From NCBI GenBank assembly GCA_022616415.1, contig JAKEEU010000213.1, forward strand, positions 1 through 64,000: a stretch of 64,000 bases of DNA, in the 5' to 3' direction. The first letter of the stretch is position 1, and every line of letters starts with the position of its first letter. The DNA comes from Candidatus Zhuqueibacterota bacterium. Its GTDB lineage: Bacteria > Zhuqueibacterota > Zhuqueibacteria > Zhuqueibacterales > Zhuqueibacteraceae. The notes below the pieces were generated by a model. It was not told where the DNA came from, ran no database searches, and worked only from the letters and a program-made list of their open reading frames with translations. Both the position numbers and the translations under genes were made by a program. Of this stretch, positions 59,822 through 64,000 are shown one piece after another.

Positions 59822-61087
59822 ATGCGTCAAAAACGATCAAAGAAGGGCGGCAAAAGTTTGCGCCCGAAAAAGCCTAAGTCTGATGAAGATTTCTCCTTGC
59901 AGCAAATTCGGCTATGGCTGAACCAAGCCAGGCAGGGCCGGAAAGACTGGCGCATTTTACTTCAGGACTTGCAAACGTTTATCGCCTCTTTGTTGGAGGA
60001 AAAAGAACAGGAGCTGCGGGTTGAATATTTCGACAAGGCGATGGCTTGGTTGTTGGAAAGCAAAACCTTGAGTTTGACGAAAGCACAAGAAATCGAGCTT
60101 CAGCTTCGCGCTGGCCAGTCTTATAAAACCTATGGCGCTTGGGAGAAAGCTTTGTCCACTTATCAACGCGCCGTCGAGCTCTGTGACGCCAAGGCGTTTC
60201 AGCGCCCAAAAGCGGATGCCCTGCGCTGGATCGGCAATATTTATCTTGTTCAGAATCGGTGGCGGGACGCGCATCAAGCCTATCAGGAAAGCTTGAAGTT
60301 GTGCCAATTGGAAGGAGACGTCGTTGGCGAAGCCGATGTACAGAACGCTTTGGGAACTCTCCACTTCGAGCAAGGTAATTTCGACCAGGCGTCAAGTTAC
60401 TATGACAAGGCGATGGAGCTGGCGGAAAAGGCAAACGATTTGGATCTCGTCGCCACGATTTATAATAATCGGGGCACTCTGGCGACTGTCCAAGGACAAT
60501 GGGAAAAGGCCCTGGCCTGCTATGAAGAAAGTCTTCCATGCTTTGAAAAGATTGGCAATACCAGGGCCTTGGTCAATACCTATAACAACATGGGAATGAC
60601 CCACGCCGATAACGGCAATTGGTCCAAGGCCGGGCATTACTATGACCGCAGCTACCAATTAGCGCGCGAGATCGGGGACGCGCATTTGCAAGCGACGGTC
60701 AAGCTCAACCGGGTGGAGTTGTATCTGGCCATCAAGGACTTGCCGTTGGCCGAAGCGATGTGCCAGCAGGCCTTGCAAACTTATATCGGCCTCAAAGATC
60801 ATCTCGGCGAGGCGGATGCCTTAAAAATGTTGGGCGTCATTCACACCAGAAGAAAAGAATGGCCGCGGGCGAAATCCTGCTTTGCCAAGAGCATTCAATT
60901 GTCTAACGAATACCACAGCCCGCTGTCTCAGGCGGAAGCGCATTACGAGTACGGCTACATGCTGAGTCGAAAAGGCAGCAAAAAAGAAGCGGGAAAGCAG
61001 CTTCGAAAAGCCATCGATCTGTTTAAGACATTGAAGGCCGAGAAGGAAATTGAAAAAGCGGAGAAAGAGTTAAGAAAAATTTCGTAG
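59822..61087 (+). CDS. TPR-repeat protein
   Basis: 421 aa without signal peptide; a Lys/Arg-rich start (MRQKRSKKGGKSLRPKKPKSDED) suggests a nucleic-acid-adjacent or cytoplasmic role. From about residue 90, consecutive TPR units are visible: AGQSYKTYGAWEKALSTYQRAVELC, LRWIGNIYLVQNRWRDAHQAYQESLKL, QNALGTLHFEQGNFDQASSYYDKAMELA, YNNRGTLATVQGQWEKALACYEESLPCF, YNNMGMTHADNGNWSKAGHYYDRSYQLA and several more. These resemble Rap/LGN-type arrays that bind a protein partner. It sits 93 bp after the lipoprotein gene and may be read from the same transcript. Confidence 0.85.
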   Translation: MRQKRSKKGGKSLRPKKPKSDEDFSLQQIRLWLNQARQGRKDWRILLQDLQTFIASLLEEKEQELRVEYFDKAMAWLLESKTLSLTKAQEIELQLRAGQSYKTYGAWEKALSTYQRAVELCDAKAFQRPKADALRWIGNIYLVQNRWRDAHQAYQESLKLCQLEGDVVGEADVQNALGTLHFEQGNFDQASSYYDKAMELAEKANDLDLVATIYNNRGTLATVQGQWEKALACYEESLPCFEKIGNTRALVNTYNNMGMTHADNGNWSKAGHYYDRSYQLAREIGDAHLQATVKLNRVELYLAIKDLPLAEAMCQQALQTYIGLKDHLGEADALKMLGVIHTRRKEWPRAKSCFAKSIQLSNEYHSPLSQAEAHYEYGYMLSRKGSKKEAGKQLRKAIDLFKTLKAEKEIEKAEKELRKIS

Positions 61088-61090
61088 GCA

Positions 61091-61244
61091 TTGGACGAAG
61101 GATGCCCAAGGTGTTTCTCAAAATGCTCCAGCTTTCGGTCTCCGTACCTCCGTGGTTGGTGTTCCCTTAGCGCAACAGAGACGTGGGGGGCAAGGTGGGG
61201 CATATCGTCACCGAGAGAAATGCTTGCGGAGCATCCTTCGTCCA
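61091..61244. repeat. 154-bp MITE-like element with GGACGAAGGATGC terminal inverted repeats
   Basis: Starts TTGGACGAAGGATGC and ends GCATCCTTCGTCCA, inverted repeats of about 14 bp. The interior has further short palindromes (CGGTCTCCGTACCTCCG) and no coding capacity. Confidence 0.6.
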
Positions 61245-61502
61245 TTTTTAGTGAGCAAATAAGCGTCGAGCGCCGCCTCCGGATCTCCGTCGCGGTCTGG
61301 CCGCCTATGTCGCCTCATGGGCCGTCCGCACCCGCTCGCAGCATTATGGCTGCGTGAATTCCTCCGGGGTAGCGTAGCAAAAGCCGGCTGGTGGGTTTCC
61401 CCCACCGGCCGGTCAAGCCGCTTGAGGAATTCCAGCCCATCCCGTGAGCCGGCAAGCTATGCAGCGGCGGTCGTCTGCGCGGCGCTCACGCTCCCCTTGA
61501 AG

Positions 61503-61566
61503 GGAGCGCGGACTTTCTTGTCCGCGATGCCCGTATCGTCTCGAAAGTCCACACTCCCCTCAAAGT
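61503..61566. repeat. GGAGCGCGGACTTTC ... GAAAGTCCACACTCC repeat, copy 2
   Basis: Same ends as 35255-35320 and likewise about 14 bp upstream of a start codon (61580). The internal second hairpin is degraded here (CCCGTATCGTCTC). Confidence 0.75.
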
Positions 61567-61579
61567 TAAAGAGAATCAA

Positions 61580-62596
61580 ATGGAAAGCTTGATCGAACGC
61601 CTCCGCGACGCGCAAGCGTTGGCGAAACTGGTTGGAGAAGCCCCAGCATTTCTAAAGGCGATTCGGCATGTTCCGGACGTGGCCAATAGTGATGCCACGG
61701 TGTTGATCACCGGCGAAACCGGCACCGGGAAAGAAATGGTAGCCCGGGCGATTCATTACTTGAGCCCGAGGGCCGGATCCCCATTCGTGCCGGTGCATTG
61801 CGGCTCGCTGCCGGATACGCTTTTGGAAAGCGAGCTGTTTGGGCACGAACGCGGCGCCTTCACGGACGCGCACGCGCAGCGACGCGGCCTTATTGCGCAG
61901 GCGGAGATGGGTACCTTGTTTTTGGACGAGGTGGAAGCCATGAGCTTGAAAGCGCAGGTGGCCTTGCTGCGCGTGCTTCAGGACAAGAAATTTCGCGCCC
62001 TCGGATCGAGCCACGAGCAACATGCCGATATTCGGGTCGTTGCCGCCACCAATGCCCCGCTGAAGCAGCTCGTGCAAGCCGGGACTTTTCGCGTGGATTT
62101 GTATTATCGTCTCTGCGTCTTCTCCGTTCACCTGCCGCCGCTGCGGGAGCGCAAGGGAGATATTATTACCCTGACGGGCCATTTTTTGAAGAAGCATGCT
62201 CCCCGCGAAGCGGGGTCGGAACTGCAACTGACTTCAGAGGCCCACGAAACTTTGCTGGCTTACGATTGGCCGGGAAACGTGCGAGAGCTCGAGAGCGCGA
62301 TCATCCGTGGCATTCATCTCAGCCGGGCCAACCTGATCGAAGTCAAGGACCTTGGCATCCCCTCTGCAATGGGGAGCCAGCAGAATCTTCCGATAACCAT
62401 CGTCTCAACCGAAGAGTGCTCTTTTAAAGCCATGAAACAAAGGATGATCGAGACGTTTGAGAGAGAATATCTGCATCGTCTCATGAGTGAGCACCAAGGC
62501 AACGTGAGCCATGCTGCTGTTGCGGCCGGGAAAGAGCGGCGCGAGCTTGGCAAGCTGCTGAAGAAGTATCGAATTGATCCCGGGCTTTTTTCATAG
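61580..62596 (+). CDS. Sigma-54-dependent activator without receiver domain, copy 2
   Basis: 338 aa, a close paralogue of 44685 over its full length. Walker A TGETGTGKEMVARAIHY, loop GHERGAFTDA, Walker B GTLFLDEVEAM, YYRLCVFSVHLPPLRERKGDI and C-terminal HTH (HQGNVSHAAVAAGKERRELGKLLKKYRID) are intact. The two genes differ mainly by point changes and by a palindrome here (CCCCGCGAAGCGGGG at 62201, HAPREAGSELQL) where copy 1 has NAPAGRTALQL. The promoter at 62781 and two downstream genes are its likely targets (inference from location). Confidence 0.9.
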   Translation: MESLIERLRDAQALAKLVGEAPAFLKAIRHVPDVANSDATVLITGETGTGKEMVARAIHYLSPRAGSPFVPVHCGSLPDTLLESELFGHERGAFTDAHAQRRGLIAQAEMGTLFLDEVEAMSLKAQVALLRVLQDKKFRALGSSHEQHADIRVVAATNAPLKQLVQAGTFRVDLYYRLCVFSVHLPPLRERKGDIITLTGHFLKKHAPREAGSELQLTSEAHETLLAYDWPGNVRELESAIIRGIHLSRANLIEVKDLGIPSAMGSQQNLPITIVSTEECSFKAMKQRMIETFEREYLHRLMSEHQGNVSHAAVAAGKERRELGKLLKKYRIDPGLFS

Positions 62597-62611
62597 GGTA
62601 ATCGCTTACCC
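62596..62611. promoter_or_regulatory. Palindrome GGGTAATCGCTTACCC, possible activator site
   Basis: GGGTAA-N4-TTACCC right after the activator's stop codon and about 185 bp upstream of the -24/-12 promoter at 62781. Similar half-sites (GGTAA/TTACC) occur in the palindromes at 58790-58909. Confidence 0.4.
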
Positions 62612-62780
62612 GGAAAGCGGGTCAAAATCCACCCATCACTTAAACACCTGTTGCGCAATATTGTTATAAACAAAATACCCTTTCAACACAATGGGGGTTG
62701 ATTCACCCACCGATCGATTATCTCTCCCGACTGCTCTGCTAAGTTCTTAAATTACAGACTACAACTTCCCCTCGTATTTG

Positions 62781-62796
62781 TGGCCGCTTTTTTGCA
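62781..62796 (+). promoter_or_regulatory. Sigma-54 (-24/-12) promoter
   Basis: TGGCCGCTTTTTTGCA, with GG and GC 10 nt apart and a T-rich centre. Start expected near 62808, 45 nt before the winged-helix gene. Confidence 0.55.
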
Positions 62797-62852
62797 ATAT
62801 ACATCTCCATTCGATACACCCCCCCGAACGAATAAACGTATGGAGATACAAT

Positions 62853-63125
62853 TTGAGCAATCCACCGAAACTAGTGGACGAACGACGCCGCGAAGAGGAG
62901 TTGGCTGATATCGTTCTCGGATATCTTGCAGAGCATCCCGACGCCTCGGATACTTTGGAAGGGATTGCGGAGTGGTGGATTATGCGTCAACAGACCCGAG
63001 TCGAAGTCACCACGCTTGCAAAAGTTTTGCGCCGGTTGGCAGAAAGCAGTCTGTTGGAAAAAATTGAGGAAGGCGATAACCCGCGCTATCGTTTGCAAAT
63101 CAGAGAGCGTGGGCCGCATTCCTGA
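62853..63125 (+). CDS. Small winged-helix protein, copy 2
   Basis: 90 aa from TTG 62853, with GGAG 7 nt upstream; the ATG at 62840 is out of frame. LADIVLGYLAEHPDASDTLEGIAEWWIMRQQTRVEVTTLAKVLRRLAESSLLEKIEEGDNPRYRLQI matches the protein at 39666 closely; the C-terminal basic helix of that copy is missing. Lies directly behind a sigma-54 promoter and 29 bp ahead of the exported protein at 63155. Likely a DNA-binding regulator; target unknown. Confidence 0.7.
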   Translation: MSNPPKLVDERRREEELADIVLGYLAEHPDASDTLEGIAEWWIMRQQTRVEVTTLAKVLRRLAESSLLEKIEEGDNPRYRLQIRERGPHS

Positions 63126-63154
63126 AAATCAGAAGAGAGAGGAGAGGCTTGAAT

Positions 63155-64000
63155 ATGCGATCCAAAAAATTTATGTCAAGGTATTTGACCCTGGCCCGGA
63201 GGGGCGTCTTGGTGACCATCTACTTTCTTTGGATCGGTCCATTGCTGGCACAAACCGAAGGTGAGATGGTCAAAATTTCGGTGAGCAGTGGAATGGCGCC
63301 TACCTTTTCCTGGACGCCAGACATTCCGATTGGGCGTCTCGTGGTTGAAGATGCTGAAAAGGAGCTTTGGGGCACGGAGACCGAAGGCACCGACACCTAT
63401 CGTTCGCCGATTCGCTATGGCGTTCATCCTCCCGATGCCATAGAACCCGAACCGGCCAATCCTCTGGTTGCCGGCCAAACTTACAAAGTCTCGTTGTTTC
63501 GCTGGATCAATGTGGCGAACGATGAATTCCAGCTCGTCGGCGCGCAAGAATTCACGCCTACCGCGGACCCCGAAGGCGAAGAAATGCCGGTTGCGGGCAT
63601 CAGGCCCACGCTGCGCGCCGGTGCGCTGTCGTCTGATTTCAGATTCAATGGCGCGATGGACGGCCAGGCGTGGTGGGATGGCGCCGACGCCATTTCCAAT
63701 CTCATCACCATCGAGCCGGAGGAAGGCGGCGCTCCCGAAGGCCGCACCGTCGTGAAAGTGCTCGCCAACTCCAAAGAAATTGTCGTGGGTGTGCGCTGCT
63801 TTGATAACGAGCCGAATGGCATCGTCGCTTTCTCCAAAGGTCGGGATGTTGCATTCGAAGATGAGTATCAGGAAGATCATATCGTGATCGTGTTTGATAC
63901 CTTCCAGGACGGCCGTTCCGGTTACGTTTTTTCGGTTAATCCGGTCGGCGCGCGTTCCGATGGCCTGGTGATCGAGCAGGGTGAAGATGTAAACGGCGAT
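63155..64000 (+). CDS. Exported CBM9/DUF5916-like protein, 3' truncated by window end
   Basis: Not in the ORF track because it has no stop inside the window. 282 codons are open from ATG 63155 (GAGAGGAGAGG upstream). A signal peptide (RRGVLVTIYFLWIGPLLAQ) is followed by about 110 residues of unknown type, then a carbohydrate-binding family 9-like domain: DFRFNGAMDGQAWWDGADAISNLITIEPEEGGAPEGRTVVKVLANSKEIVVGVRCFDNEPNGIVAFSKGRDVAFEDEYQEDHIVIVFDTFQDGRSGYVFSVNPVGARSDG. In many FCB bacteria this domain precedes a membrane beta-barrel (DUF5916), which would lie beyond the window. Probably transcribed with the winged-helix gene. Confidence 0.82.
   Translation, partial: MRSKKFMSRYLTLARRGVLVTIYFLWIGPLLAQTEGEMVKISVSSGMAPTFSWTPDIPIGRLVVEDAEKELWGTETEGTDTYRSPIRYGVHPPDAIEPEPANPLVAGQTYKVSLFRWINVANDEFQLVGAQEFTPTADPEGEEMPVAGIRPTLRAGALSSDFRFNGAMDGQAWWDGADAISNLITIEPEEGGAPEGRTVVKVLANSKEIVVGVRCFDNEPNGIVAFSKGRDVAFEDEYQEDHIVIVFDTFQDGRSGYVFSVNPVGARSDGLVIEQGEDVNGD

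Larger units (their letters stand above)
61088..61579. other. Intergenic region of nested repeats
   Basis: About 490 bp. It holds a 154-bp inverted-repeat-bounded element (61091-61244), a hairpin cluster around 61354-61430 (GAATTCCTC...GAGGAATTC enclosing CCGGCTGGTGGGtttcCCCCACCGGCCGG) and copy 2 of the 66-bp repeat (61503). No gene recognised; track ORFs here are chance frames. Confidence 0.55.

Noticed and set aside
61354-61430. Nested hairpins as a group II intron or structured RNA
   Set aside because: Stems are present, but no domain V-like sequence, reverse transcriptase or known riboswitch motif could be recognised.

Overview
The window looks like a chromosome segment of a Gram-negative, non-model bacterium of the FCB/Calditrichota/KSB1 type (inference). 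Two large secreted proteins end in the 'QNYPNPFN..T.I.F' FlgD-Ig/Por-type sorting tail usual in that group. There are lipoproteins and a TolC-type efflux system, and no rRNA, tRNA or phage genes were seen. Intergenic space is crowded with short palindromic repeat families, some of which are also translated in frame inside genes.

Layout. 86-4440 (minus): a two-gene SIR2 + nSTAND1-WD40 module, probably anti-phage defence. 4788-5261: a truncated response regulator between similar flanking sequences. 5463-25574: a surface-glycan or glycolipid assembly and export cluster, with two MurG-like and three GT4 glycosyltransferases (one fused to an APH-fold kinase), four more APH-fold proteins (three lacking the catalytic Asp), two ABC exporters, a secreted beta-propeller phytase and an SRPBCC protein. 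25592-33878: a sigma-70 family factor, a histidine kinase and OmpR-type regulator pair, an HPr-kinase-like P-loop protein, a Kelch lipoprotein and an RtcB-family RNA ligase. 34041-41354: two secreted paralogues followed by a TolC/HlyD/MacB-like efflux locus with a small winged-helix protein inside it. 41487-43493: a STAS protein, a NarL-type regulator and proC.

43494-44684 is a mostly non-coding stretch with a sigma-54 promoter, a sigma-70 promoter and a broken glycosyltransferase fragment. It is followed by a receiver-less sigma-54 activator (44685) and a convergent minus-strand locus for a 1305-aa secreted metallopeptidase and two exported proteins (45715-50766). 51190-56725 is an oligopeptide ABC importer operon (permease, permease, one ATPase, binding protein) whose gene gaps are each filled by a palindromic element. 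57381-64000 holds two more sigma-54 activators, two further -24/-12 promoters, a lipoprotein, a TPR protein, a second winged-helix paralogue and the start of a CBM9/DUF5916-like exported protein that runs off the window and is missing from the ORF track.

The most unusual feature is a set of small elements bounded by bipartite inverted repeats (CCAACGGAT-spacer-CCAACGGAT ... mirror image). Two of the three contain decayed GxxExxY (PD-(D/E)XK-like) genes. The spacer differs between elements but matches exactly between the two arms of each gene-bearing element. A third decayed GxxExxY gene sits between arms of an unrelated inverted repeat. A second notable point is a set of compact sigma-54 circuits, the clearest being an activator gene, three GGTAAYGACTYATTACC-like palindromes and a -24/-12 promoter in order.
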